A stretch of DNA of 64,000 nucleotides from Pseudomonas brenneri (GTDB taxonomy: Bacteria > Pseudomonadota > Gammaproteobacteria > Pseudomonadales > Pseudomonadaceae): assembly GCF_007858285.1 (NCBI RefSeq), contig NZ_VFIL01000014.1, positions 62,001-126,000 on the forward strand, written 5' to 3'. This document shows, piece by piece, positions 36,327-45,566 of this stretch (positions within the stretch are counted from its first letter, which is position 1; each line of letters starts with the position of its first letter). The notes beneath the pieces are model-generated. The model ran no database searches and was not told the origin of the DNA. It saw nothing but the letters and a program-made list of their open reading frames with translations. Made by a program: the position numbers and the translations under genes.

Positions 36327-37277
36327 ATGACCGAGCCACTGCGCATCGTTTTTGCCGGCACCCCCGAATTTGCCGCCGAACACCTCAAGGCCCTGCTTGC
36401 CAGCCCTTATGAAATCGTCGCGGTGTACACCCAGCCGGATCGGCCGGCCGGCCGTGGGCAAAAACTGATGCCCAGCCCGGTCAAGCAACTGGCCTTGGAG
36501 AACGGCATTACCGTGCTGCAGCCGCCGACACTGCGTAATGCAGAGGCCCAGGCTGAACTGGCCGCGCTGAAGCCTGACTTGCTGGTAGTGGTGGCGTACG
36601 GCCTGATCCTGCCGCAAGCGGTGCTGGATATTCCACGCCTGGGCTGCATCAACAGCCACGCCTCGCTGCTGCCACGCTGGCGCGGCGCCGCACCGATCCA
36701 ACGTGCGGTGCAAGCCGGTGACGCCGAAAGCGGCGTGACGGTAATGCGCATGGAGGCCGGCCTGGACACGGGCCCGATGCTGCTTAAAGTCACCACGCCA
36801 ATCACGGCTCAAGACACCGGCGGCAGCCTGCATGACCGCCTGGCCGAGATGGGCCCGCCTGCGGTGATCCAGGCGATTGCCGGCCTCGCTGCCGGCACCT
36901 TGGAAGGCCAAGTGCAGGACGACAGCCTCGCCACCTACGCCCACAAGCTGAACAAGGACGAAGCGCGCATCGACTGGCGCCGCCCGGCCGTTGAGCTGGA
37001 GCGCCTGGTACGTGCCTTCAACCCGTGGCCGATCTGCCACAGCACCCTCAATGGCGAAGCGCTGAAAGTCCTCGCCGCCAACCTGGCCGAAGGCCATGGC
37101 GCGCCCGGTGAAATCATCGGTGCCAGCAAGGATGGCCTGCTGGTAGCGTGCGGGGAGCAGGCCTTGTGTCTGACCCGTCTGCAATTGCCTGGCGGCAAGG
37201 CGCTGAACTTCAGCGATTTGTTCAACAGCCGTCGTGAGAAATTTGCCCCCGGCATCATCCTTGGAGTGGACGCTTGA
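36327..37277 (+). CDS. fmt: Methionyl-tRNA formyltransferase
   Basis: Formylates initiator Met-tRNA with 10-formyltetrahydrofolate. The 316-residue protein shows IVFAGTPEFAAEHL, the loop QPDRPAGRGQKL, the active-site INSHASLLPRWRGAAPIQRA (Asn, His) and TVMRMEAGLDTGPML with the catalytic Asp, then the C-terminal tRNA-binding domain. ATG at 36327 by family comparison. It overlaps rsmB by one base (TGATG). Confidence 0.97.
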   Translation: MTEPLRIVFAGTPEFAAEHLKALLASPYEIVAVYTQPDRPAGRGQKLMPSPVKQLALENGITVLQPPTLRNAEAQAELAALKPDLLVVVAYGLILPQAVLDIPRLGCINSHASLLPRWRGAAPIQRAVQAGDAESGVTVMRMEAGLDTGPMLLKVTTPITAQDTGGSLHDRLAEMGPPAVIQAIAGLAAGTLEGQVQDDSLATYAHKLNKDEARIDWRRPAVELERLVRAFNPWPICHSTLNGEALKVLAANLAEGHGAPGEIIGASKDGLLVACGEQALCLTRLQLPGGKALNFSDLFNSRREKFAPGIILGVDA

Positions 37278-38587
37278 TGAACCCGCGTTTGGCCGCCGCC
37301 AAGGCCCTGGCCGCCGTGCTCAATGGCAAGGCTTCCCTGAACAGTTCGCTGCCGGTGCAACTGGATAAAGTCGAAGACCGTGATCGCGGTTTCACCCAGG
37401 ACCTGGCATTTGGCACCGCGCGTTGGCAGCCGCGTTTGTCGGCCCTGGCCGCCAAGTTGCTGCAAAAGCCGTTCAAGGCCGCCGATGCCGACGTCGAGGC
37501 GTTGCTGCTGGTGGGGCTTTACCAACTGCTCTACAGCCGCGTGCCGGCCCACGCCGCCATCGGTGAAACCGTGGGCTGCGCCGACAAGCTGAAAAAGCCC
37601 TGGGCCAAGGCCCTGCTCAACGCTGTGTTACGCCGCGCCCAGCGTGAAAGCGAAGCCCTGCTGGCCGAACTGGAGCACGACCCGGTAGTGCGCACCGCGC
37701 ACCCACGCTGGCTGCAAAAATCCCTCAAGGCGTTCTGGCCAGAGCAGTGGGAAGCCATCTGCGCTGCCAACAACGCCCACCCGCCAATGATTCTGCGGGT
37801 CAATCGCCGCCACAGCAGCCGCGATACCTATCTCACGCTGCTGGCAAATGCCGGCATCAATGCCAGCGCCTGTGTGTACAGCCAGGACGGTATCGTGCTC
37901 GAAACGGCAGGTGATGTACGCAGCCTGCCAGGCTTTGCCGAAGGCTGGATAAGCGTGCAGGACGAAGCCGCGCAACTGGCCGCCGACCTGCTCGACCTGG
38001 CGCCGGGCCAACGGGTGCTGGACGCCTGCTGTGCGCCTGGCGGCAAGACCTGCCACATCATGGAAGTCCAGCCGGGCCTGGCCGGCGTGGTTGCCGTGGA
38101 TCTGGAAGCCAAGCGCCTGGTGCGTGTGCGCGAAAACCTCGCACGCCTGGGCCTGGAAGCCGAGTTGATTGCCGCCGACGGTCGCGACACCGCCACCTGG
38201 TGGGATGGCAAACCGTTCCAGCGCATCCTGCTCGACGCACCGTGCTCTGCCACCGGCGTGATCCGCCGCCATCCGGATATCAAACTGACCCGCCAACCCG
38301 ATGACATCGCCGCCCTGGCCGTACTGCAAGGCGAGTTGCTGGACGCGTTGTGGCCGACGCTGGAAGTCGGTGGCATCCTGCTCTACGCCACCTGCTCGAC
38401 GTTGCCGACCGAGAACACCGAGGTGATCCAAGCCTTCCTCGCCCGCACCAGCGGCGCACGGGAGTTGGACATCGCCACCACAGCCGGCATCAAGCAGCCC
38501 CATGGCCGCCAGTTGCTGGCGCAGGAAGGCGGGCACGATGGCTTCTATTACGCCAAGCTGATCAAGATTGCCGCTGCACGCGGTTGA
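37277..38587 (+). CDS. rsmB: 16S rRNA (cytosine-967-C5)-methyltransferase
   Basis: Methylates C967 of 16S rRNA. The 436-residue protein has an N-terminal NusB-like RNA-binding domain (about residues 1-135) and a SAM-dependent domain with ACCAPGGKTCHIME, the catalytic pair in DAPCSATGVIRRHPDI and the second Cys in LLYATCSTLPTEN. It starts at the ATG overlapping the fmt stop. trkA follows 23 bases later, probably in one transcript. Confidence 0.96.
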   Translation: MNPRLAAAKALAAVLNGKASLNSSLPVQLDKVEDRDRGFTQDLAFGTARWQPRLSALAAKLLQKPFKAADADVEALLLVGLYQLLYSRVPAHAAIGETVGCADKLKKPWAKALLNAVLRRAQRESEALLAELEHDPVVRTAHPRWLQKSLKAFWPEQWEAICAANNAHPPMILRVNRRHSSRDTYLTLLANAGINASACVYSQDGIVLETAGDVRSLPGFAEGWISVQDEAAQLAADLLDLAPGQRVLDACCAPGGKTCHIMEVQPGLAGVVAVDLEAKRLVRVRENLARLGLEAELIAADGRDTATWWDGKPFQRILLDAPCSATGVIRRHPDIKLTRQPDDIAALAVLQGELLDALWPTLEVGGILLYATCSTLPTENTEVIQAFLARTSGARELDIATTAGIKQPHGRQLLAQEGGHDGFYYAKLIKIAAARG

Positions 38588-38610
38588 ATGGTTTTTAAGG
38601 GAGTGAACGG

Positions 38611-39984
38611 ATGAAGATCATCATCCTCGGAGCAGGGCAGGTTGGCGGCACGCTGGCCGAGCACTTGGCCGGTGAAGCCAACGACATTACCGTGGTCGAC
38701 ACCGATGCCGAACGCCTGCGAAGCCTGGGCGACCGCCTGGATATCCGTACGGTGCAGGGGCGGGCCTCGTTTCCGACCGTATTGCGCCAGGCCGGCGCCG
38801 ATGACGCCGACATGCTGGTGGCGGTAACCAACAGCGACGAGACCAACATGGTCGCCTGCCAGGTCGCCCATACACTGTTCCACACCCCGACCAAGATCGC
38901 CCGGGTGCGTGAAGCGGCCTACCTGACCCGCGCCGGCCTGTTCGACAACGACGCGATTCCGGTAGACGTGCTGATCAGCCCGGAGCAAGTGGTCACTCAC
39001 TACATCAAGCGCCTGATCGAAATCCCCGGCGCGCTACAGGTGATCGACTTCGCCGAAGGCAAGGCGCAACTGGTCGCGGTCAAGGCTTACTACGGCGGCC
39101 CGCTGGTCGGCCAGCAATTGCGCCAACTGCGCGAACACATGCCCAACGTAGATACCCGTGTGGCCGCGATTTTCCGCCGCGACCGGCCGATCCTGCCCCA
39201 GGGCGACACGGTGATCGAAGCCGACGACGAAGTATTCTTCATCGCCGCCAAGGCCAATATTCGTGCAGTGATGAGTGAAATGCGCCGGCTCGACGAGAGC
39301 TACAAGCGCATCGTCATCGCGGGCGGCGGGCAGATTGGCGAGCGCCTGGCCGAGGCCATCGAAAGCCGCTACCAGGTGAAGATCATCGAGATGAACCCGG
39401 CACGCTGCCGCTATCTGTCCGATACCCTCGACAGCACCGTGGTCCTGCAAGGCAGCGCCTCGGACCGCGACCTGCTGATGGAAGAAAACATCGCCGACGC
39501 CGATATCTTCCTGGCCCTGACCAACGACGACGAAGCCAACATCATGTCGTCGCTGCTGGCCAAGCGGCTGGGGGCCAAGAAGGTGATGACCATCATCAAC
39601 AACCCGGCCTATGTGGACCTGATCCAGGGCGGTGACATCGACATCGCCATCAGCCCGCAATTGGCGACCATCGGCACCTTGCTGGCCCACGTGCGGCGCG
39701 GCGATATCGTCAGCGTGCACTCACTGCGCCGAGGCGCGGCGGAAGCCATCGAAGCGATTGCCCATGGCGACTCGAAGTCGAGCAAGGTGATCGGCCGGGC
39801 GATTCGCGATATTGGCTTGCCACCGGGCACCACCATTGGCGCGATCATTCGGGATGAAGAAGTGATCATCGCCCATGACGACACGGTAATCGCCACAGGG
39901 GACCATGTGATTCTGTTCCTGGTGGATAAGAAACATATCCGCGATGTGGAGAAGCTGTTCCACGTGGGGTTGAGCTTCTTCTGA
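38611..39984 (+). CDS. trkA: Trk potassium-uptake regulatory protein TrkA
   Basis: Peripheral NAD(H)-binding gate of the Trk K+ channel. The 457-residue protein is a tandem of two RCK units: the first nucleotide fold IIILGAGQVGGTLAEHL at residues 3-19 and the second IVIAGGGQIGERLAEAI near residue 234, each followed by a TrkA-C domain. No trkH or trkG gene is in the window. It follows rsmB closely and is followed after 18 bases by the small TPR gene. Confidence 0.96.
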   Translation: MKIIILGAGQVGGTLAEHLAGEANDITVVDTDAERLRSLGDRLDIRTVQGRASFPTVLRQAGADDADMLVAVTNSDETNMVACQVAHTLFHTPTKIARVREAAYLTRAGLFDNDAIPVDVLISPEQVVTHYIKRLIEIPGALQVIDFAEGKAQLVAVKAYYGGPLVGQQLRQLREHMPNVDTRVAAIFRRDRPILPQGDTVIEADDEVFFIAAKANIRAVMSEMRRLDESYKRIVIAGGGQIGERLAEAIESRYQVKIIEMNPARCRYLSDTLDSTVVLQGSASDRDLLMEENIADADIFLALTNDDEANIMSSLLAKRLGAKKVMTIINNPAYVDLIQGGDIDIAISPQLATIGTLLAHVRRGDIVSVHSLRRGAAEAIEAIAHGDSKSSKVIGRAIRDIGLPPGTTIGAIIRDEEVIIAHDDTVIATGDHVILFLVDKKHIRDVEKLFHVGLSFF

Positions 39985-40002
39985 TCAAACGGAGTGATTG
40001 AA

Positions 40003-40314
40003 ATGCTCGAATCCCTGGAAAAAATGCTCGCCAAGGGTGTGGATAACTCACTGCTGCGCTTTGGTTTGGGCAAGGGTTACCTGGACCTGAAAGACAACGC
40101 CAAAGCGGCTGAGCATTTGCAAAAATGCGTCGAGTTCGATCCGAAGTATTCGGCGGCGTGGAAGCTGTTGGGCAAGGCGCATGCGGGTTTGGGTGATAAC
40201 GCTGCGGCGCGGCTGGCGTGGGAGCAGGGGATTGCAGCGGCCCTGGCCCATGGCGACAAGCAGGCCGAAAAAGAGATGACGGTGTTCCTGAAAAAACTCG
40301 ATCGCCTGGCTTAA
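40003..40314 (+). CDS. Small TPR-repeat protein
   Basis: A 103-residue protein with about two tetratricopeptide repeats (FGLGKGYLDLKDNAKAAEHLQKC and AWKLLGKAHAGLGDNAAARLAWEQG). Such helical hairpins usually mediate protein-protein contact; no partner is evident. The ATG at 40003 has GGAGTG six bases upstream; a GTG at 39994 would overlap that site. It is the PA0015-like gene that follows trkA in Pseudomonas. A perfect TGTGGATAA 9-mer lies inside it (40038-40046), probably by chance of codon choice. Confidence 0.87.
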   Translation: MLESLEKMLAKGVDNSLLRFGLGKGYLDLKDNAKAAEHLQKCVEFDPKYSAAWKLLGKAHAGLGDNAAARLAWEQGIAAALAHGDKQAEKEMTVFLKKLDRLA

Positions 40315-40324
40315 CCAAAATCAA

Positions 40325-40352
40325 AATGTGGGAGCAAGCCCGCTCCCACATT
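40325..40352. repeat. REP hairpin between convergent TPR and acyltransferase genes
   Basis: AATGTGGGAGC and GCTCCCACATT form a perfect 11-base stem around AAGCCC. Flanking A and T tracts let it serve as a bidirectional terminator. Confidence 0.82.
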
Positions 40353-40372
40353 GGTTTTGTGTCGACCTTGAA

Positions 40373-41260
40373 TCAGTACCACCGCGCCTCGCCCGGCGGG
40401 CGTTTCTTGAAGCGTTTCATGCTCCACATGTACTGGCTCGGGTACGCCCCGACATAACGTTCCACCACCTTGCTCATCGCCGCGCAGGACGTGGCCGTGT
40501 CGGTGCTGTACATATCTTCCGGCGCCGCTTCCAGGATCACTTTGTAGCCCGAGCCATCCGGCAGCCGCAGGGCATGCAGGAACACACCCACCGCCTTATG
40601 ACCCGCGAGCATGTTCGGCACGAATTTGCTGGTCAGCGCCTGGGTGGCAAAGAACGGTACGAAGATTCCGGCCGACTCTGCCGGTTCCGGGTCAGCGGGG
40701 ATCCCCACCTGGCCGCCCTTGCGGACTTCCTTGATCACACTGAGGATGCCTTCCTTGGTGGACGCCGCCACACGGTTGCCCAATTGCACACGCTGTTTGC
40801 GCAACAGTTCGTCCACCGCCTTGAGCTTGGGCGGACGATAGAAAATGATCGGTTTGCACTGGCTGCAATAGAAGTGGTTCAACACTTCCCAGTTGCCCAG
40901 GTGACTGGTGATGCCCACCACACCTTTGCCCGAAGCCAACGCCTCATGCAGGACCTCCAGGCCTTCGACTTCGCGCACCAGGTCGATGGAGCGCTGGGCC
41001 GGCCAGATCCAGGCGCAGGCACTTTCGGTCAGGGACTTGCCGATATCCATCAGGCTCTGGCCCACCAGGCGCTCGCGCTCGGCCGGGTCCATGTCCGGGA
41101 AACACTTGGAGAGGTTGATCCGCACCGTGTCGCGGGAGCGGTTGGGGGTTTTCCACATGATCCAGCCGATGGCCGTGCCCACCGCCTGGACGGCGCGCCA
41201 GGGCAGCAAGGCAAACAACCGAAGAGCGCCTACCAGCAAGGCGCCTTTTAACTTTTCCAC
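40373..41260 (-). CDS. Lysophospholipid/lipid A acyltransferase (LpxL/HtrB family)
   Basis: Inner-membrane acyltransferase adding a secondary acyl chain to lipid A or a related lipid. The 295-residue protein has one N-terminal hydrophobic segment (ALLVGALRLFALLPW), the catalytic block GITSHLGNWEVLNHF carrying the HxxxxD/E-type motif as His-Leu-Gly-Asn-Trp-Glu, and the PADPEPAE and GIFVPFF segments of the family. It corresponds to PA0011-type HtrB homologs rather than to the main LpxL. Lies in opposite orientation to the TPR gene, 41 bases after tag in the same direction. Confidence 0.9.
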   Translation of the reverse strand: MEKLKGALLVGALRLFALLPWRAVQAVGTAIGWIMWKTPNRSRDTVRINLSKCFPDMDPAERERLVGQSLMDIGKSLTESACAWIWPAQRSIDLVREVEGLEVLHEALASGKGVVGITSHLGNWEVLNHFYCSQCKPIIFYRPPKLKAVDELLRKQRVQLGNRVAASTKEGILSVIKEVRKGGQVGIPADPEPAESAGIFVPFFATQALTSKFVPNMLAGHKAVGVFLHALRLPDGSGYKVILEAAPEDMYSTDTATSCAAMSKVVERYVGAYPSQYMWSMKRFKKRPPGEARWY

Positions 41261-41301
41261 AGGTCACTCCTGATGTTGTGCGGTGCGCAAAGTGCGCCAT
41301 T

Positions 41302-41859
41302 CTACCCGGCGTTGACCAAGTCCGCGTAACGGTCGCAGTCCTGAGTGTGGTCCATGACCATGCCCGAGGCCTGCATGAACGCGTAGCAGATGGTCGGCCC
41401 GACGAACGTGAAGCCGGCTTTCTTGAGGGCTTTGCTCATGGCCTCAGCCTGTAGCGTAATCGCCGGGACTTCGCTGCGGTCCTTGAAATGGTTGACCTTG
41501 GGCACGCCGCCGACAAACGACCAGAGCAACCCCACCGGGTCCTCTAGCGCCAGCCAGGCCGCGGCATTGCGCCGGGTGGCGTTGAGCTTGAGACGGTTGC
41601 GCACGATGCCCGGATCGAGCATCAATGCTTCGATCTCGGCGTCAGTCAGTTGCGCCAGACGCTGTGCATCAAAACCAAACAAGACCTTCCGATAATGCTC
41701 GCGTTTGCGTAAAACGGTGATCCAGGACAGGCCTGCCTGGAACCCTTCGAGCAAAAGCAGTTCAAACAAACCCTGCGCATCGCGCAGCGGCGTTCCCCAC
41801 TCCTGATCGTGATAAGCCATGTACAGCGGATCTTCAGAACACCAAAAGCAGCGTGGCAT
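41302..41859 (-). CDS. tag: DNA-3-methyladenine glycosylase I
   Basis: Base-excision enzyme removing 3-methyladenine from alkylated DNA. The 185-residue protein has the zinc snap formed by Cys4 and His17 (RCFWCSEDPLYMAYHDQEWG) with His and Cys in the C-terminal DHTQDCDRY, and the Tag helix-hairpin-helix region GFQAGLSWITVL. The start is the ATG at 41859 with CTGGAG upstream; a very long frame continuing upstream is antisense to glyQ. It diverges from glyQ across 81 bases, where a TATACT -10-like hexamer is seen (41895-41900). Confidence 0.96.
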   Translation of the reverse strand: MPRCFWCSEDPLYMAYHDQEWGTPLRDAQGLFELLLLEGFQAGLSWITVLRKREHYRKVLFGFDAQRLAQLTDAEIEALMLDPGIVRNRLKLNATRRNAAAWLALEDPVGLLWSFVGGVPKVNHFKDRSEVPAITLQAEAMSKALKKAGFTFVGPTICYAFMQASGMVMDHTQDCDRYADLVNAG

Positions 41860-41940
41860 AAGGCTCCAGGGAGTGGTGGCAGGGCCGAATCGGGTATACT
41901 GCCGCCCTTTAAATCGCAGCCCAAGTAACAGGTGAATTTT

Positions 41941-42894
41941 GTGAGCCAGCCTACGCCAGCCGTGCGTACCTTCCAAGACTTGATCCTCGCCCTCCAGCAA
42001 TACTGGGCCGAGCAAGGTTGTGTGGTACTTCAGCCCTACGATATGGAAGTAGGCGCCGGCACTTTCCACACCGCAACATTCCTGCGGGCCATCGGCCCGG
42101 AAACCTGGAACGCCGCTTATGTGCAGCCCAGTCGTCGCCCGACTGACGGCCGCTACGGCGAAAACCCCAACCGCCTGCAGCACTACTATCAGTTCCAGGT
42201 CGTCCTCAAGCCGAACCCGGACAACTTCCAGGAGTTGTACCTGGGCTCGTTGAAGCATGTCGGCCTGGACCCGCTGGTCCACGACATCCGTTTCGTCGAA
42301 GACAACTGGGAGTCGCCAACCCTGGGCGCCTGGGGCCTGGGCTGGGAAGTCTGGCTCAATGGCATGGAAGTGACGCAGTTCACTTACTTCCAGCAAGCCG
42401 GTGGCATCGAGTGCTACCCGGTGACCGGCGAGATCACCTACGGCCTTGAGCGCCTGGCCATGTACCTGCAAGGCGTGGACTCGGTCTACGACCTGGTGTG
42501 GGCTGACGGCCCGTTCGGCAAAGTGACCTACGGCGATGTGTTCCACCAGAACGAAGTGGAGCAATCGACCTACAACTTCGAACACGCCAACGTCGAGAAG
42601 CTGTTCGAACTGTTCGACTTCTATGAAAGCGAAGCCAAGCGCCTGATCGAACTCGACCAGCCGCTGCCGTTGCCAAGCTATGAAATGGTGTTGAAGGCGT
42701 CCCATACCTTCAACCTGCTGGACGCCCGCCGTGCCATCTCGGTAACCGCGCGCCAGCAATACATCCTGCGTGTACGCACCCTGGCGCGTGCCGTCGCCCA
42801 AGCCTACCTGCTGGCTCGCGCCAAGCTGGGCTTCCCGATGGCCACCCCGGATTTGCGTGATGAAGTGTTGGCTAAGCTGGAGGCTGCACAATGA
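41941..42894 (+). CDS. glyQ: Glycyl-tRNA synthetase alpha chain
   Basis: Catalytic class II subunit of the alpha2-beta2 glycyl-tRNA synthetase. The 317-residue protein has the usual FQDLILALQQYWAEQGC start, motif 2 region TWNAAYVQPSRRPTDGRYG and YYQFQVVLKP. The start is the GTG at 41941 with AGGTG about eight bases upstream; another GTG at 41932 overlaps that site. Its stop overlaps glyS by four bases. Confidence 0.97.
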   Translation: MSQPTPAVRTFQDLILALQQYWAEQGCVVLQPYDMEVGAGTFHTATFLRAIGPETWNAAYVQPSRRPTDGRYGENPNRLQHYYQFQVVLKPNPDNFQELYLGSLKHVGLDPLVHDIRFVEDNWESPTLGAWGLGWEVWLNGMEVTQFTYFQQAGGIECYPVTGEITYGLERLAMYLQGVDSVYDLVWADGPFGKVTYGDVFHQNEVEQSTYNFEHANVEKLFELFDFYESEAKRLIELDQPLPLPSYEMVLKASHTFNLLDARRAISVTARQQYILRVRTLARAVAQAYLLARAKLGFPMATPDLRDEVLAKLEAAQ

Positions 42895-44945
42895 GTGCTC
42901 AAGATTTCCTGGTTGAACTGGGCACCGAAGAGCTGCCACCCAAGGCCCTGAACACCCTGGCCGATGCATTTTTGGCCGGTATCGAAAAAGGTCTGCTGGC
43001 TGCAGGCCTGACGTTTGAAGCCAAGAAGGTCTACGCCGCGCCACGTCGTCTGGCGGTGTTGCTGACCGCGCTGCAAACCCAGCAGCCGGACCGCAGCATC
43101 AACCTCGACGGCCCGCCACGCCAGGCTGCCTTCGATGCCGACGGCAACCCGACCCAGGCCGCCCTGGGTTTTGCCAAGAAGTGTGGTGTAGAGCTGAGCG
43201 AGATCGACCAGAGCGGCCCGAAACTGCGTTTCAGCCAGGTCATCACCGGCAAGCCGACCGCCAGCCTGCTGCCGACCATCGTTGAAGACTCGCTGAACGA
43301 CCTGCCGATTCCCAAGCGCATGCGCTGGGGTGCGCGCAAAGAAGAATTCGTACGCCCGACCCAATGGCTGGTGATGCTGCTCGGTGATGACGTCATCGAT
43401 TGCACCATCCTCGCCCAGAAGGCCGGCCGCGATTCCCGTGGTCATCGCTTCCACCATCCGCACAGCGTGCGTATCAGCGCACCCGCCAACTACCTCAATG
43501 ACCTGCGCGCTGCCTATGTGCTGGCCGATGCCAACGAGCGTCGCGAGCTGATCAGCAAGCGCACCGAAGAGCTGGCCCGCCTGCAGGAAGGCACCGCCAT
43601 CGTGCCGCCAAGCCTGCTCGACGAAGTGACCGCGCTGGTCGAGTGGCCTGTGCCGCTGGTGTGCTCGTTTGAAGAGCGCTTCCTCGATGTACCGCAAGAA
43701 GCCCTGATCACCACCATGCAGGACAACCAGAAGTACTTCTGCCTGCTGGACGTGGATGGCAAGTTGCTGCCGCGCTTTATCACCGTGGCCAACATCGAAA
43801 GCAAGGACCCGCAGCAGATCATCGCCGGTAACGAAAAAGTCGTGCGCCCGCGCCTGACCGACGCCGAGTTCTTCTTCAAGCAAGACAAGAAGCAAAAGCT
43901 CGAAGACTTCAACCTGCGCCTGCAGAACGTGGTGTTCCAAGAGAAGCTGGGCAGCGTCTACGACAAGGCTGTGCGGGTTTCCAAGCTGGCGGCCTACATC
44001 GCGCCACGCATTGGCGGCGATGCTGCCCTGGCCGCGCGCGCCGGCCTGCTGTGCAAATGCGACCTGGCCACTGAGATGGTCGGCGAGTTCCCGGAAATGC
44101 AAGGCGTTGCCGGTTACTACTACGCGCTCAATGACGGCGAGCCTGAAGACGTCGCCCTGGCCTTGAACGAGCAGTACATGCCACGTGGTGCCGGTGCCGA
44201 GCTGCCAAGCACCCTCACCGGTGCGGCCGTAGCCATCGCCGACAAGCTGGACACCCTGGTCGGTATCTTCGGTATCGGCATGTTGCCTACCGGCAGCAAA
44301 GACCCGTATGCCCTGCGCCGTGCGGCCCTGGGCGTGCTGCGCATCCTGATCGACAAGAAACTGGACCTCGACCTGACCCAGGCCGTGGTGTTCGCGGTTG
44401 GCCAGTTCGGTGGCAAGGTCAAGCAAGCCGGTTTGGCCGAGCAAGTGCTGGAGTTCGTGTTCGACCGCCTGCGTGCGCGCTACGAAGACGAAGGCGTGGA
44501 CGTTTCCGTCTACCTGTCGGTACGTGCCCTGCAACCGGGTTCGGCGCTGGACTTCGACCAACGCGTACAAGCCGTACAAGCGTTCCGCAAGTTGCCAGAA
44601 GCCGATGCCCTGGCCGCCGTGAACAAGCGTGTGTCGAACCTGCTGAGCAAGGCCGACAACGCCGGTTCTGTCGAGGTCGACCCTGGCCTGTTTGCCGATG
44701 CCAAGGAGTTCTCGCTGAACTCGGCCATTGCCAAGGCAGAGAACGCAGTGAAACCGCTGATCGCCGAACGCAACTACGCCGAAGCCCTGGCGCGCCTGGC
44801 CACCTTGCGTGAGCCGGTGGATGCGTTCTTCGAAGCGGTGATGATCAATGCCGAAGATGCTGGCGTGCGCAAAAACCGCTACGCCATGTTGGCGCGCCTG
44901 CGCGGCTTGTTCGTCAACATCGCTGACATTTCGACGCTGAGCTGA
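42891..44945 (+). CDS. glyS: Glycyl-tRNA synthetase beta chain
   Basis: tRNA-binding subunit of glycyl-tRNA synthetase. The 684-residue protein begins DFLVELGTEELPPKAL, typical of GlyS, and includes the HD-like region MVGEFPEMQGVAGYYYA and a C-terminal anticodon-binding helical part. Coupled to glyQ by a four-base overlap. gmhB starts two bases after its stop, so glyQ-glyS-gmhB form one unit, probably with plsC. Confidence 0.97.
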   Translation: MSAQDFLVELGTEELPPKALNTLADAFLAGIEKGLLAAGLTFEAKKVYAAPRRLAVLLTALQTQQPDRSINLDGPPRQAAFDADGNPTQAALGFAKKCGVELSEIDQSGPKLRFSQVITGKPTASLLPTIVEDSLNDLPIPKRMRWGARKEEFVRPTQWLVMLLGDDVIDCTILAQKAGRDSRGHRFHHPHSVRISAPANYLNDLRAAYVLADANERRELISKRTEELARLQEGTAIVPPSLLDEVTALVEWPVPLVCSFEERFLDVPQEALITTMQDNQKYFCLLDVDGKLLPRFITVANIESKDPQQIIAGNEKVVRPRLTDAEFFFKQDKKQKLEDFNLRLQNVVFQEKLGSVYDKAVRVSKLAAYIAPRIGGDAALAARAGLLCKCDLATEMVGEFPEMQGVAGYYYALNDGEPEDVALALNEQYMPRGAGAELPSTLTGAAVAIADKLDTLVGIFGIGMLPTGSKDPYALRRAALGVLRILIDKKLDLDLTQAVVFAVGQFGGKVKQAGLAEQVLEFVFDRLRARYEDEGVDVSVYLSVRALQPGSALDFDQRVQAVQAFRKLPEADALAAVNKRVSNLLSKADNAGSVEVDPGLFADAKEFSLNSAIAKAENAVKPLIAERNYAEALARLATLREPVDAFFEAVMINAEDAGVRKNRYAMLARLRGLFVNIADISTLS

Positions 44946-44947
44946 TC

Positions 44948-45484
44948 ATGTTGAAACTGCTGATTCTCGATCGGGACGGGGTGATCAACTATGACTCCGA
45001 CGCTTACATCAAGTCGGTGGAGGAGTGGATCCCGCTGCCCGGCTCGATCGAGGCCATCGCGCAGTTGAGCAAGGCCGGCTGGACGGTAGCCATTGCTACC
45101 AACCAGTCCGGCATCGCTCGCGGCTACTACGACATCGCCACCCTGGACGCCATGCACGCGCGCCTGCGCACGTTGGTGGCAGAGCAGGGCGGTGAGGTGG
45201 GGCTGGTTGTGTACTGCCCCCATGGACCGGACGAGGGCTGCGATTGCCGCAAACCCAAGCCTGGCATGTTGAAAATCATTTCAGAACATTACAAGGTGCC
45301 CCTGGCTGGGATATGGTTCGTCGGGGACAGTCTCGGTGACCTGGAGGCGGCCAAAGCCGTCGACTCTCAGCCAGTTTTGGTAAAAACCGGAAAAGGCGAA
45401 AAGACCCAGGCGAAAAACCTGCCGGTAGGCACCTTGATTTTTGACGATCTGGCGGCGGTTGCCGCAGAACTTATCAACAACTAG
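44948..45484 (+). CDS. gmhB: D-glycero-beta-D-manno-heptose 1,7-bisphosphate 7-phosphatase
   Basis: Removes the C7 phosphate in ADP-heptose synthesis for the LPS core. The 178-residue HAD protein has motif I LDRDGVINYDSD, motif II ATNQSGIARG, the structural zinc site CPHGPDEGCDC, and motif III FVGDSLGDLEAAKA. The start lies two bases after glyS. Length and zinc site separate it from histidinol phosphatase fusions. Confidence 0.95.
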   Translation: MLKLLILDRDGVINYDSDAYIKSVEEWIPLPGSIEAIAQLSKAGWTVAIATNQSGIARGYYDIATLDAMHARLRTLVAEQGGEVGLVVYCPHGPDEGCDCRKPKPGMLKIISEHYKVPLAGIWFVGDSLGDLEAAKAVDSQPVLVKTGKGEKTQAKNLPVGTLIFDDLAAVAAELINN

Positions 45485-45566
45485 TCGCCCTCGACTTCCT
45501 GACCAAGGACTGTTCGGGAGTGCACTTTTAACAGGCGGGCGTTGTCCCGCAACGGTAAATGCTGCC

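Noticed and set aside
39956..39971. TGTTCCACGTGGGGTT in trkA as a further parS site
   Set aside because: Only the left half matches; four of the last four bases differ from the palindrome, and the sequence encodes the normal TrkA end.
41302..43044. A 580-residue frame containing Tag at its C-terminal end
   Set aside because: The first two-thirds are antisense to glyQ and glyS, a usual artefact of GC-rich DNA. Tag itself starts at 41859 with its zinc-binding Cys and a ribosome binding site.
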